A stretch of DNA of 54,869 bases, from assembly GCA_025352125.1 (NCBI GenBank), contig JANXTZ010000001.1, positions 1-54,869 of the forward strand. Direction: 5' to 3'. Origin of the DNA: Deinococcales bacterium. GTDB lineage: Bacteria > Deinococcota > Deinococci > Deinococcales > JAAFIG01. This document shows positions 47,364 to 54,869 of the stretch, piece by piece. The notes below the pieces were generated by a model. That model saw only the letters and a program-made list of their open reading frames with translations, had not been told where the DNA came from and made no database searches. Every line of letters starts with the position of its first letter. Within the stretch, counting starts at the first letter, position 1. Made by a program: the position numbers and the translations under genes.

Positions 47364-48878
47364 TTAATTGCGCTCTTGCAATCTGACCTTTTCGGGCTTT
47401 TCAATCAGTCGAATTTCAGTTTGATTCGTTCGCCACGGCAACAGCACGTCTATCGTTGTCCCGACACCGACCTCGCTCGAGATGATGACCTGCCCCTTGT
47501 GCGCCTCGACGATCCACTTGACGATGCTCAAGCCCAGACCACTGCCGCCCATTTGTCTGTCCCTGGCGGTGTCCACGCGGTAGAACCGATCAAAGAGCCG
47601 CTCCAGGTGCTCCTGGGCAATGCCAGGACCATTGTCTTTGATGCGCAACCGAATGCATTTCTCGAGCGGTTCTTTGATGACCGCCACCAAAATATGGCTC
47701 GAGCCAGCCTTCAAAGCATTTTGCACAAGGTTGCGAATCACCTGACGAATGCGGTTCGGGTCAACGAACGCTTTGATTTCCCTATCGCCCTCAATCTCGA
47801 TTTCAGAGTCGCCAGCTATCGCCACAATCTCGAGGTGAATGTCTTCGGCAAGTCCGACCAAACTGGTTTCAACAGGCTCGAGCGGAAATCCCGCGTCGGC
47901 ACGGGCGAGGTCGAGCAAGTCGCCAATCAATTTTCCGAGCCGCACCGAAAGCGTGGTGATCGCCTCGAGCGATTCTTTTTGCTGGTCTGTCGGGTTGGTG
48001 CGCCGCAACAAATAACTGGCGTGACCGCCGATGGCTGTGACCGGCGTGCGAAGTTCATGGCTGGCATCGGCGGTGAAGCGGCGCTGGGTTTCAAAACTGA
48101 GTTCCAAAGACTCGAGCATCCCGTTTAAGGTACGCGCAAGGTCTTGCACCTCGTCATTTGTGCCTGGTTCGGGAACACGCCGCGAGAGGTTGGAGATAGT
48201 TACCGAACTGGCGGCGTCGCGTACCGCCCGAATTGGCTCGAGTGCACTGCCCGCCAGAGAATAAGAACCGATGGCAGCCAGACCTGCACCCGCAAAGGTC
48301 ACGATGAGCAAAGTTCGTTGCAATGTCGCCAGCAATTCATCGTTGGTACTTGGGTCCCTGGCGACCAAAATGACATTGGTGATTTTGGTCGTTTCGCCAT
48401 TGCCAATGATGACATCAGGTTCAATGAAAGCACGAACTTCGACTGGCTTTGGAGGTTCGAGGGATAAATACCCGCGTCCAGCAAACTCTCGATTTCTGAG
48501 CAACGCCGCATAATCATCGTCGCTCAAACGAATTTCTGCATTTAATTGCTCGAGCGTTGGATTGGGAAACGAAGACGGTTGAAGTGATGAGAATGACTGT
48601 ATGTCAATGGAATCTGGTGTTCCATAAAATTGTAACACCACAGCGAAAGTTTCCTGCGAAATACTCGACCAGTCATTGGTTAAAGCGTTGTTAATCGGAT
48701 GGCGTTGATCGTTGGCTCGATTCAAACGTCGTATTTGCTCGAGGTTGCTGTTCAAATCTGCCTCGAGATTCTGACGAACATTGCTGCTGATCTGCGAATA
48801 GACAGCCACAAAAATGCCTGTCAACAGCAAGGCAATCAGGGCGGTATAAAGCAATGTCAAACGCCAGCGCAGTGTCAA
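47364..48878 (-). CDS. Membrane sensor histidine kinase
   Basis: A 504-residue HAMP kinase: helix at 1-30, an extracytoplasmic domain of about 165 residues, a second helix about 192-215 (LLIVTFAGAGLAAIGSYSLA), HAMP, phosphoacceptor region FTADASHELRTPVTAIGGH (His274), and ATPase domain with NLVQNALKAG, DNGPGIAQEHLERLFDRFY and GGSGLGLSIVK. It starts with TTG behind GAGG; no in-frame ATG is near and a TGA lies upstream. It is downstream of its response regulator with a 71-base gap. Confidence 0.93.
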   Translation of the reverse strand: MTLRWRLTLLYTALIALLLTGIFVAVYSQISSNVRQNLEADLNSNLEQIRRLNRANDQRHPINNALTNDWSSISQETFAVVLQFYGTPDSIDIQSFSSLQPSSFPNPTLEQLNAEIRLSDDDYAALLRNREFAGRGYLSLEPPKPVEVRAFIEPDVIIGNGETTKITNVILVARDPSTNDELLATLQRTLLIVTFAGAGLAAIGSYSLAGSALEPIRAVRDAASSVTISNLSRRVPEPGTNDEVQDLARTLNGMLESLELSFETQRRFTADASHELRTPVTAIGGHASYLLRRTNPTDQQKESLEAITTLSVRLGKLIGDLLDLARADAGFPLEPVETSLVGLAEDIHLEIVAIAGDSEIEIEGDREIKAFVDPNRIRQVIRNLVQNALKAGSSHILVAVIKEPLEKCIRLRIKDNGPGIAQEHLERLFDRFYRVDTARDRQMGGSGLGLSIVKWIVEAHKGQVIISSEVGVGTTIDVLLPWRTNQTEIRLIEKPEKVRLQERN

Positions 48879-48949
48879 AACAAACCTCGAGTCTCAATCA
48901 ATCATAAAGGGCGGACAAGCCGCCCTCCAAATGCTTTCCTCGGGTTTGA

Positions 48950-49627
48950 TCACTCTTCACGCAGGACATACCCGACACCGCGCACCGTGTGAATCAAACG
49001 GCGTTCGCCGCCCTCCTCGAGCTTGCGGCGCAAGTACCCGATGTAGACATCCACGACGTTGCTGCCGCCAGTGTATTCTGGCCAGACTTTTTCTTCGATT
49101 TCAAACCTCGAGAAGACCTTGCCTGGGTTGCGTGCCAGCAGCTCGAGAAGCTCGAATTCTTTTGCCGAGAGTTCGACGCGGCGTCCGCCCCTGAACACCT
49201 CGCGCCCGTCGAGGTTCATGACCAGATCGGCAACGCGCACCTCGCCGGTCACGGCTGGGTTGACGCGGCGCAGGTGGGCGCGAACCCGAGCCAGCAATTC
49301 TTCAATTGAGAACGGCTTGACCAGATAATCGTCTGCGCCGGCGTCGAGTCCTTCAACCTTGTCGCTGATCGCATCTTTGGCGGTCAGAATGACGATTGGC
49401 GTGTTCGAGGTTTTACGAACACGCCTTGCCACTTCCAGACCGTCCAGCACTGGCAGCATCAGGTCAAGGATCAGAAGGTCTGGGTTGACCTCCCGAAATT
49501 TTGAAAGCCCTGTGACCCCGTCAAATGCCACCTCGGTCTCGTATCCCTCGGCGTTCAGCTCGAGTTCGATGAAGCGGGCAATGTCTTTTTCGTCTTCGAC
49601 GACCAGCACCAGTGGTTTGCGTTCCAT
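48950..49627 (-). CDS. OmpR/PhoB-family response regulator
   Basis: A 225-residue regulator: receiver with VVEDEKD, Asp55 in LLILDLMLP, Lys in YLVKPF, and a winged-helix domain ending in [10 protein letters not shown]. The order regulator then kinase is that of MprAB/TcrA-like systems. The ATG lies six bases after a perfect TATAAT. Direct repeats TCTCAT spaced 12 bases apart (49640-49660, minus strand) between the possible -35 and -10 resemble OmpR-family operators, so self-control is plausible. The identity of the signal cannot be told. Confidence 0.94.
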   Translation of the reverse strand: MERKPLVLVVEDEKDIARFIELELNAEGYETEVAFDGVTGLSKFREVNPDLLILDLMLPVLDGLEVARRVRKTSNTPIVILTAKDAISDKVEGLDAGADDYLVKPFSIEELLARVRAHLRRVNPAVTGEVRVADLVMNLDGREVFRGGRRVELSAKEFELLELLARNPGKVFSRFEIEEKVWPEYTGGSNVVDVYIGYLRRKLEEGGERRLIHTVRGVGYVLREE

Positions 49628-49633
49628 GACCGC

Positions 49634-49639
49634 ATTATA
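49634..49639 (-). promoter_or_regulatory. Leaderless -10 box (TATAAT) of the response regulator
   Basis: On the minus strand TATAAT ends six bases before the ATG at 49627. A possible TCTGAC -35 lies 17 bases upstream. 49640-49773 otherwise contains no gene. Confidence 0.7.
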
Positions 49640-49773
49640 TGAGAATAATCATGAGAGTCAGACCATTCATCACATGAGAAGTTTGCTCGTGTCCAACAAT
49701 CAATAGTTGATAAAGGTTTCAAAAGCCTGTCTCAGAAAGAATTCATGAAAGCGAACCAATAAAACTCGAGATT

Positions 49774-50667
49774 TCAAATCCCGAGCAAGCCTCGAGCCAT
49801 CGTTTTATCAAGCTCGAGTTGGACTTTCAAGGCGTCCAAACCCGCAAATTTTTGCTCCTGACGCAATCGCTCGAGAAAATCTACCCGAACCTCAAGCCCG
49901 TACAAATCCCCATCAAAATCAAAAACAAAAACCTCGAGCGATTCGGTCATGCCGCCCACCGTTGGACGCGTTCCAACGTTCGCCATGCCGCCCCGAACCA
50001 GACCGTCGGGCGTCTCGAGTTGGACCGCAAAAACTCCAGGTGGCAGGATTTTACCGTTTGAAACGGCAATGTTTGCCGTTGGAAACCCAATCGTGCGACC
50101 CAGTTGCTTGCCAGTCACCACCACACCACGGGCGCTGAACGGTCTGCCGAGAAAAGCCGTGGCGGTTTTCACATCACCAAGCTCGAGCAGCGCCCGAATT
50201 TTGGAAGCCTTGACCACACTTCCAGCGAACTCAAATTGCTCGAGCGATACCAGCTCGGGCGTGATTTCGCGCAAATCATCTAGCCCACCAGATCGCTGCT
50301 GCCCAAATCGAAAGTCATTGCCGACCACAATCGCTTTCGGCTCGAGCACCCGCAAGTCATTCAAGAACGCGTCTTTGCTGCGCTGCGAAAACGCCAAGGT
50401 GAACGGTACGGTAACAACTTCATCGACACCGTAATGCTCGAGAATCTTTAATTTTTCGGCAAGTGTGTACAGAAACTTTGAACCCTCGAGCAAAACCCGC
50501 GTTGGCTGATCGAAGGTGTAGACCACGCTTGGGACATGATACTCGAGCGCCAAAGACTGTTGACGTGCCAATAATGCCTGATGCCCCAAATGCAAACCAT
50601 CAAAAGAACCAATTGCCAGAATGCTGGGCGTGTGTGGACGGTCCAACGGATTTTGGTAAACGAGCAT
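49774..50667 (-). CDS. ribF: Bifunctional riboflavin kinase / FAD synthetase
   Basis: Makes FMN from riboflavin and FAD from FMN. The 297 residues have the N-terminal adenylyltransferase domain with IGSFDGLHLGHQALL and IVVGNDFRFGQQRSG, and the C-terminal kinase domain with GFPTANIAV and GMANVGTRPTVGG, LEVFVFDFDGDLYG. Both activities are expected. It starts just after a TTGTCA/TAATAC promoter. FMN also serves PyrD in this window. Confidence 0.94.
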   Translation of the reverse strand: MLVYQNPLDRPHTPSILAIGSFDGLHLGHQALLARQQSLALEYHVPSVVYTFDQPTRVLLEGSKFLYTLAEKLKILEHYGVDEVVTVPFTLAFSQRSKDAFLNDLRVLEPKAIVVGNDFRFGQQRSGGLDDLREITPELVSLEQFEFAGSVVKASKIRALLELGDVKTATAFLGRPFSARGVVVTGKQLGRTIGFPTANIAVSNGKILPPGVFAVQLETPDGLVRGGMANVGTRPTVGGMTESLEVFVFDFDGDLYGLEVRVDFLERLRQEQKFAGLDALKVQLELDKTMARGLLGI

Positions 50668-50710
50668 GAAGTATTAAAACACGCAACCTCGAGTGACAAA
50701 CGTAATTTAC

Positions 50711-50745
50711 AAAAAGAGCAATTGGAATAAATCCCAAATGCTCTT
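50711..50745 (-). terminator. Terminator of cassette gene C
   Basis: On the minus strand AAGAGCA-T-TTGG, an eight-base loop, CCAA-T-TGCTCTT then a T run, with one mismatch. It lies between gene C and ribF. The arms share the CAATTG core with the terminators at 51254 and 51734. Confidence 0.8.
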
Positions 50746-50790
50746 AACGCCATTGAACAAGATCAGGTCTTGTCAAACAGCAAAAAAATA

Positions 50791-51111
50791 TTAGTCACGT
50801 CCATCAAACAGCGAACAGGCGTGCCAGTAAGCATCGTCGTGATCGAGACTGAAAAACCGTGGCACGCTTTCATCATTCACGTAAACAAGATTGTATCCTT
50901 CATCGGATAACATCATGTAAACACGAATATCAGAGTTTTTACCCAGTCGGTACAACTCGAGACCGTAAGAAGCCTCGAGCAGCACAGTTGAACCAGATTG
51001 CCCGTTGACATAACCAACCGAATTCAAAAATTGAATTTCGGCGTTTGTCAACTTGTCACCAATCCAAACCGTGCTGGTAACCTGGATTAAACCAAGGTAT
51101 AGATTCGACAT
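50791..51111 (-). CDS. Cassette gene C: small protein of unknown function
   Basis: A 106-residue acidic protein (MSNLYLGLIQVTSTVWIGDK start) without signal or membrane segments. The start has a GGAG Shine-Dalgarno at spacing seven. A stretch KLTNAEIQFLNSVGYV resembles GLSVAELSLLRLEYGW of gene A, so the three genes here may be distant paralogues. It ends CSLFDGRD. No family is recognised. Upstream it carries the shared motif pair, downstream the shared terminator. Confidence 0.6.
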   Translation of the reverse strand: MSNLYLGLIQVTSTVWIGDKLTNAEIQFLNSVGYVNGQSGSTVLLEASYGLELYRLGKNSDIRVYMMLSDEGYNLVYVNDESVPRFFSLDHDDAYWHACSLFDGRD

Positions 51112-51139
51112 TGCATAACTCCAAAGAACCACAAAATTG

Positions 51140-51171
51140 GCGGTGGTACGCGGTCACAAAATTGGTAAACC
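51140..51171 (-). promoter_or_regulatory. Conserved 5' motif pair of cassette gene C
   Basis: On the minus strand GGTTTACCA (51163-51171), an 11-base gap, then GCGTACCACCGC (51140-51151), about 28 bases before the ATG. The same pair with a ten-base gap precedes gene A. TTTTGTGGTT follows in both. Promoter, protein-binding or recombination site are all possible. Confidence 0.65.
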
Positions 51172-51253
51172 GACTTTGAACCCAACCAGATAATATAATT
51201 CTCGAATTTAGAAAATAGGCAAAAACACACATTTTAAGATGTTTGCTGGCATT

Positions 51254-51286
51254 AAAAAAGAGCAATTGATATTTACCAATTGCTCT
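51254..51286 (-). terminator. Terminator of the broken cassette gene B
   Basis: On the minus strand AGAGCAATTG, eight-base loop, CAATTGCTCT, then TTTTT. A perfect ten-base stem. It lies between the broken gene B and gene C. Confidence 0.88.
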
Positions 51287-51306
51287 GACAGTCAGAAATT
51301 GCCGAT

Positions 51307-51596
51307 TTAACACGTTAAAAAAGAAGAAGTTCGAGATTTAAGATGTGACATCATGGTTTGAGTGGACTGGGTTGTAAAAATTTCACCTCGAATCCGAACA
51401 ACGTAAGCATTTCCGTCCAAACGAACATCTGGAGTGTAATACCAGCCATTTTTTTGTTTTAAATTCTGCAAATCAAAAAGTGACAAGCCAGTTGTGGTCG
51501 GAATTCTAAATCATAAAAATGAAGACTCTCAACGCGAACTTTACTGGGATTTTTGTTTGCACCAAACATTGCGAATACGCTCAAAATTGTTTCCAT
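51307..51596 (-). pseudogene. Cassette gene B: frameshifted paralogue of gene A
   Basis: From ATG 51596 the frame reads METILSVFAMFGANKNPSKV and on to SLHFYDLEF, then sense moves to another frame (near 51505-51515) as RIPTTTGLSLFDLQ, GWYYTPDVRLDGNAYVVRIR and SRTSSFLTC, stopping at 51307. The second part aligns with gene A (GLS...L..L....GW...PDVR.DGN...VR.RG..F). The sense also extends upstream of the ATG to about 51720 without a start codon. It is therefore a damaged copy. It lacks the 5' motif pair seen before genes A and C. Confidence 0.65.
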
Positions 51597-51733
51597 AAAA
51601 ATACTTCTATCATTACTCGAGAGGTTCTTTGCCGAAATCGAAAACCAAGTATTGTTGAACTGATCGAAGTTTACGAGGCTTAAAGGGTTACAAACGGCAA
51701 AACTTCGCTTTTTGTGATTGCGAATCCAAAGCT

Positions 51734-51766
51734 AAAAAAGGGCAATTGGTTTTTAGCCAATTGCCC
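51734..51766 (-). terminator. Terminator of cassette gene A
   Basis: On the minus strand GGGCAATTGG, seven-base loop, CCAATTGCCC, then six T. A perfect ten-base stem with the CAATTG core shared with the other two array terminators. Confidence 0.9.
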
Positions 51767-51801
51767 CGCGCCACAAAAAACCAGCCTGAACTGATCAATA
51801 T

Positions 51802-52071
51802 TTACCACATGTGCATTTTAATATGGGTTAGCACCGTGGTACTCGAGTCACTGCTAAAGACTTGACCCCGCATTCTGACCCAGAACGTATTGCCGTCCAT
51901 TCGCACGTCAGGAATTTTACTCCAGCCATACTCGAGTCTCAACAAACTTAACTCGGCGACGGACAAGCCACTGCCCCACGGGGGACGTTTGCTAAAACCA
52001 TCAAAACCAGAATTTTGATTTGTTGTGGTGCGACTGAAAAAAACCAGCAATTCAAGAAAATTGAATTTCAT
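51802..52071 (-). CDS. Cassette gene A: small protein of unknown function
   Basis: An 89-residue protein from ATG 52071 (MKFNFLELLVFFSRTTTNQN). The second half, GLSVAELSLLRLEYGWSKIP then DVRMDGNTFWVRMRG, looks like a small alpha/beta domain with a short helix followed by three strands. A longer frame to 52125 passes through the conserved 5' motif and was not used. Not recognised as any family; its damaged paralogue follows. Confidence 0.6.
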   Translation of the reverse strand: MKFNFLELLVFFSRTTTNQNSGFDGFSKRPPWGSGLSVAELSLLRLEYGWSKIPDVRMDGNTFWVRMRGQVFSSDSSTTVLTHIKMHMW

Positions 52072-52103
52072 TCCAACAACCCATAAAAACCACAAAAGAG
52101 ACT

Positions 52104-52134
52104 GCGGTGGTACGCAAGTTGCCACTGGTAAACC
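52104..52134 (-). promoter_or_regulatory. Conserved 5' motif pair of cassette gene A
   Basis: On the minus strand GGTTTACCA (52126-52134), a ten-base gap, then GCGTACCACCGC (52104-52115), about 32 bases before the ATG; the partner of the motif pair before gene C. Between it and the ffh stop (52270) nothing else is seen except CTCGAG copies. Confidence 0.65.
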
Positions 52135-52269
52135 AATAGAGCAACTGGCAAAAGTTTAACCAGCAGCCATTTTGAGAAGGGCAAAACCGAACACGAAGAC
52201 CACAACTCGAGATTACTCAAAAAGCTCGAGCAAACCAGTATCGCTCGAGCTTCAAACCTAAGTGTATCG

Positions 52270-53592
52270 TTACAACCTTGGCATTTTACCGCCGAACAAA
52301 TTCGCCAGACCGCGACCTTTCGCGCCCTTCATCATGCGCATCATGTCTTTCATCTGTTCGTGCATTTTGACCAGACGGTTGAGTTCCTGCACCGTCACGC
52401 CCGAACCCGTCGCTATTCGCCTTCTGCGCTGACCGTCAATCACTTTGGGATTGCGGCGCTCGCGCAGCGTCATGCTCGAGATCATGGCTTCGATGCGTTT
52501 GAATTGCTTCTCGTCCACGTTGACATCGTCGGGCAGCGCCCGCGAAAGCCCTGGAATCATTTTGACAATGTCACCAATCGAACCCATTCGTTGAATCGAT
52601 TTGAGTTGCTCGAGCAAGTCTTCAAAATCAAAATCGCCTGGTTTTTTCGGGGCAAACGCCTTGATGTCGGCTTGCTGGGCGCGTTCGATCAAGGTTAGAA
52701 CGTCACCCATGCCCAGGATTCGCTGGGCGATACGGTCAGGGTAGAATGGCTCGAGTCCAGCAATTTTTTCCGAGACACCCGCAAACAAAATCGGTTTGCC
52801 CGTGACACTTCGTGCCGACAACGCCGCGCCACCTCGAGCGTCACCGTCGAGCTTGGTCATGATCAAACCAGAGACACCGATGCGCTCATCGAAGGCTTTA
52901 GAAACGTTAAGCGCTTCCTGACCCGTCATGGCATCGACCACCAGAAACGTCTCAGATGGTGCCAGATGCCCCTTCAAATCTGCCAGCGCGTCCATCAGGC
53001 TTTCATCAATTTGAAGACGCCCTGCGGTGTCCACAATCACCAGATCGTGATAATTGGTTCTCAGGTATTCCTCGAGTTTGGATTTGGTCAAACCCGGCAA
53101 TTCGTTGTCACCGACCTCGAGCACCGGCACGCCAACCTGCTGCCCCAAAATTCTCAGTTGCTCTCGAGCCGCAGGGCGTTGCGTGTCGGCGGCAATCAAC
53201 AGTGGGCGGCGTCCCTTGGATTTGTACATGGCAGCCAGTTTGCCCGTGGTCGTGGTCTTGCCCGCACCCTGCAAACCGACCATGAACCAGACATTGCCAT
53301 CTTGCTTTAAAAGCGGCTGTTGGGCTTCCCCGCCAAGCGTTTGAACCAGTTCGTCATAAACAATTTTGACCACCTGCTGACCAGGCGTCAAGGAACTCAA
53401 AACCTCCTCGCCGATGGCTTTTTCTTGCACCTTGGCAACAAAATCTTTTGCCACCACAAAATTCACATCCGCCTCGAGCAATGCCACCCGAACCTCGCGC
53501 AGGGCGGTTTTGACATCGTTTTCGGTCAGTTTGCCACGACCGCGAAGACCTTCAAAAATATCTTGGAGTTTTTTGCCTAAGGAATCAAACAT
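52270..53592 (-). CDS. ffh: Signal recognition particle protein Ffh
   Basis: GTPase of the signal recognition particle, which takes ribosomes making membrane proteins to FtsY. The 440-residue protein has an N domain ([20 protein letters not shown]), G domain with [24 protein letters not shown] and [14 protein letters not shown], and an M domain with the [20 protein letters not shown] and Met-rich run DMMRMMKG that binds 4.5S RNA and signal peptides. The start at 53592 follows a -10 box by six bases; the open frame continues upstream to 53910 but is the shadow of bcp. No 4.5S RNA gene was found nearby. Confidence 0.97.
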   Translation of the reverse strand: MFDSLGKKLQDIFEGLRGRGKLTENDVKTALREVRVALLEADVNFVVAKDFVAKVQEKAIGEEVLSSLTPGQQVVKIVYDELVQTLGGEAQQPLLKQDGNVWFMVGLQGAGKTTTTGKLAAMYKSKGRRPLLIAADTQRPAAREQLRILGQQVGVPVLEVGDNELPGLTKSKLEEYLRTNYHDLVIVDTAGRLQIDESLMDALADLKGHLAPSETFLVVDAMTGQEALNVSKAFDERIGVSGLIMTKLDGDARGGAALSARSVTGKPILFAGVSEKIAGLEPFYPDRIAQRILGMGDVLTLIERAQQADIKAFAPKKPGDFDFEDLLEQLKSIQRMGSIGDIVKMIPGLSRALPDDVNVDEKQFKRIEAMISSMTLRERRNPKVIDGQRRRRIATGSGVTVQELNRLVKMHEQMKDMMRMMKGAKGRGLANLFGGKMPRL

Positions 53593-53598
53593 GTTTTT

Positions 53599-53604
53599 AT
53601 TGTA
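53599..53604 (-). promoter_or_regulatory. Leaderless-type -10 box of ffh
   Basis: On the minus strand TACAAT ends six bases before the ffh ATG. The divergent bcp gene has its own -10 (TATGAT near 53665) and Shine-Dalgarno. Confidence 0.6.
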
Positions 53605-53694
53605 CCGTGCTGAAAACTGGATGAAAGTGAATTCCGGTGATGTTCTTAACCGCAAACCTCGAGATATGATGAAACCTGTTTTCAAGGAGCAACC

Positions 53695-54150
53695 ATGGAA
53701 AAAGCACCCGCATTTAATTTGCACGACCAAAACGGCAAACAGCACTCGCTCGAGGATTTCAAGGGCAAATACCTGGTCTTGTATTTTTATCCCAAGGACG
53801 ACACCCCAGGTTGCACCAAAGAAGCCTGCGATTTCCGCGACCAGATCGGCAGCCTGCGCGAACTTGGCGCAGAGGTGCTGGGCGTCAGTGCGGATGACAC
53901 CTCGAGCCACGAGAAATTTGCTGGCAAATACGGTTTAAATTTTCCACTTCTGGCAGATGATGGCGCGGTTATCGCCAAAGCCTATGGCGCTTACGGGCAG
54001 AAAAACATGTACGGCAAAATCTCAGAGGGCATCATGCGCAAGACCTTTTTGATCGACCCGAACGGCGAGATCATCAAGGCTTGGGGCAAGGTCAGCGTTG
54101 AGGGTCACGTCGAAGAGGTCACAACCGCACTCAAAGCAGCCCTGGAATGA
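53695..54150 (+). CDS. bcp: Thiol peroxidase / bacterioferritin comigratory protein (Bcp)
   Basis: Peroxiredoxin of the PrxQ group that reduces hydrogen and organic peroxides. The 151 residues show [20 protein letters not shown] with peroxidatic Cys40 and resolving Cys45 five residues later, an arrangement typical of atypical 2-Cys Prx[15 protein letters not shown] near the end is also conserved. A Shine-Dalgarno AAGGAG precedes the ATG and the stop overlaps rpiA (ATGA). Confidence 0.95.
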   Translation: MEKAPAFNLHDQNGKQHSLEDFKGKYLVLYFYPKDDTPGCTKEACDFRDQIGSLRELGAEVLGVSADDTSSHEKFAGKYGLNFPLLADDGAVIAKAYGAYGQKNMYGKISEGIMRKTFLIDPNGEIIKAWGKVSVEGHVEEVTTALKAALE

Positions 54151-54836
54151 CCGACCTCGAGACATTCAAACAGCAAGCCGCGATTCAAGCTGTGACCCAC
54201 GTTCGATCTGGCATGGCGGTCGGGCTTGGCACAGGCAGCACTGCAAAATACGCCATCCTCGAAATAGGCAGGTTGCTGCGCGAGCACAAACTGTCATCCA
54301 TCGTTGGCGTGCCGACTTCCGAGGCATCGGCACAGTTGGCAATTGAAAACGGAATTCCACTGGCGGAACTGACCGCCGCAGGCGTCGAGGTGGCGATAGA
54401 CGGCGCGGACGAAATTGACCCAAACCTCGATTTGATCAAAGGTAATGGCAACGCCTTGGTCAAGGAGAAACTGGTCGAATTCAACGCCAAACTTTTTATT
54501 GTGGTCGCAGACTCGAGCAAACTGGTCGGTCAACTCGGCGAGAAATTCGCTGTACCCGTCGAGATCATGCAATGGGGTTACAAAGCCACACTGATTCAAC
54601 TGGCAGCCGTCGCCCCGCAAGTTCAGGTGCGACAGCATTTCAAAGATGGACAACCCGTCATTTCTGATAACGGGAATTTTATTGCGCACTGTACCTTTAC
54701 CGAAATCAAAAACGCTCGAGAAATCGAAGACCGCATCAAGCACATTCCTGGTGTGATCGGCACAGGTTTGTTTCTGGGGTTGGCGAAAATTGCTTACGTT
54801 GCTGGGGAAAATGGCGTTCAGAAACTAAAGCGCTAA
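54147..54836 (+). CDS. rpiA: Ribose-5-phosphate isomerase A
   Basis: Interconverts ribose-5-phosphate and ribulose-5-phosphate in the pentose phosphate pathway, so it supplies PRPP for the pyr route above. The 229 residues show VGLGTGSTAKYAI near the start, DGADEIDPNLDLIKGNGNAL with catalytic residues, and VADSSKLVGQLG with PVEI. ATGA overlap with bcp. The window ends 33 bases later with no further gene. Confidence 0.96.
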   Translation: MTDLETFKQQAAIQAVTHVRSGMAVGLGTGSTAKYAILEIGRLLREHKLSSIVGVPTSEASAQLAIENGIPLAELTAAGVEVAIDGADEIDPNLDLIKGNGNALVKEKLVEFNAKLFIVVADSSKLVGQLGEKFAVPVEIMQWGYKATLIQLAAVAPQVQVRQHFKDGQPVISDNGNFIAHCTFTEIKNAREIEDRIKHIPGVIGTGLFLGLAKIAYVAGENGVQKLKR

Positions 54837-54869
54837 AACTCGAGACGGAATTCGACACGGTTTTTCATG

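Noticed and set aside
50711..52134. Integron cassette array
   Set aside because: No integrase and no attC-like site were seen; the shared motifs lie before the genes rather than between cassettes as attC sites would.
53593..53910. Upstream part of the ffh frame
   Set aside because: It is antisense to bcp and passes through the ffh promoter; Ffh normally begins MFDSL.

Overview
The window comes from a member of Deinococcota (Deinococcus-Thermus), probably a lineage of only moderate GC content. The main evidence is a complete lysine module of the alpha-aminoadipate/LysW type: homocitrate synthase, two-subunit homoaconitase, LysW ending in EDWGE, and LysX. Supporting evidence is a Thermus-like pyrR-pyrB-pyrC-pyrD operon, and many genes whose -10 box (TANNNT) lies only 5-8 nt before the start codon, the signature of the leaderless transcripts common in Deinococcus. 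The genus cannot be fixed by eye.

Layout. 0.2-7.3 kb (+): orphan GAF/PAS histidine kinase, YmdB-type phosphodiesterase, PEP carboxylase, mannose-6-phosphate isomerase. 7.3-16.8 kb (-): a membrane protein, then the lysine gene cluster. That cluster starts with a Lys-Lys leader peptide and attenuator in front of homocitrate synthase and continues through accessory genes (two PhzF-like proteins, GNAT, NTF2-like) to lysT, two unrelated small genes, lysU, a double zinc-ribbon protein, lysW and lysX. 17-18.3 kb (+): proC and a secreted protein. 18.3-25.6 kb (-): the classic rpsB-tsf-pyrH-frr-cdsA-dxr-rseP order (no uppS) plus a glycosyltransferase. 25.8-28.6 kb (+): a broken HicB-like gene, lgt, glmU. 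28.7 kb (-): tag. 29.3-33.4 kb (+): the pyr operon with two attenuators. 33.5-35.1 kb (-): ispG and a pyrophosphatase-like gene. 35.2-37.2 kb (+): a small membrane protein and an M3 oligopeptidase. 37.3-41.1 kb (-): CoA transferase, a two-component pair and a secreted Pro-Glu-Lys-repeat protein. 41.3 kb (+): clostripain-like protease. 43.3-46.8 kb (-): branched-chain amino acid ABC transporter. 47 kb: L-asparaginase remnant. 47.4-50.7 kb (-): second two-component pair and ribF. 50.7-52.1 kb (-): an array of small cassette-like genes. 52.3-54.8 kb: ffh (-), bcp and rpiA (+).

The most notable points are as follows. (1) The palindrome CTCGAG is repeated at about nine copies per kb through coding and non-coding DNA. 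(2) LysW has lost all four zinc cysteines and sits beside a separate 100-residue protein with two LysW-like zinc ribbons. (3) Homocitrate synthase has a leaderless 14-codon leader peptide with two adjacent Lys codons before a terminator. (4) The pyr operon carries two successive short ORFs, each lying over an intrinsic terminator and overlapping the start of the next gene. (5) A small hairpin repeat has a conserved 18-nt loop and a stem that changes on both sides. (6) A tandem array of small genes has matching 5' motifs and terminators. No tRNA, rRNA, CRISPR array, transposase or phage gene was seen.
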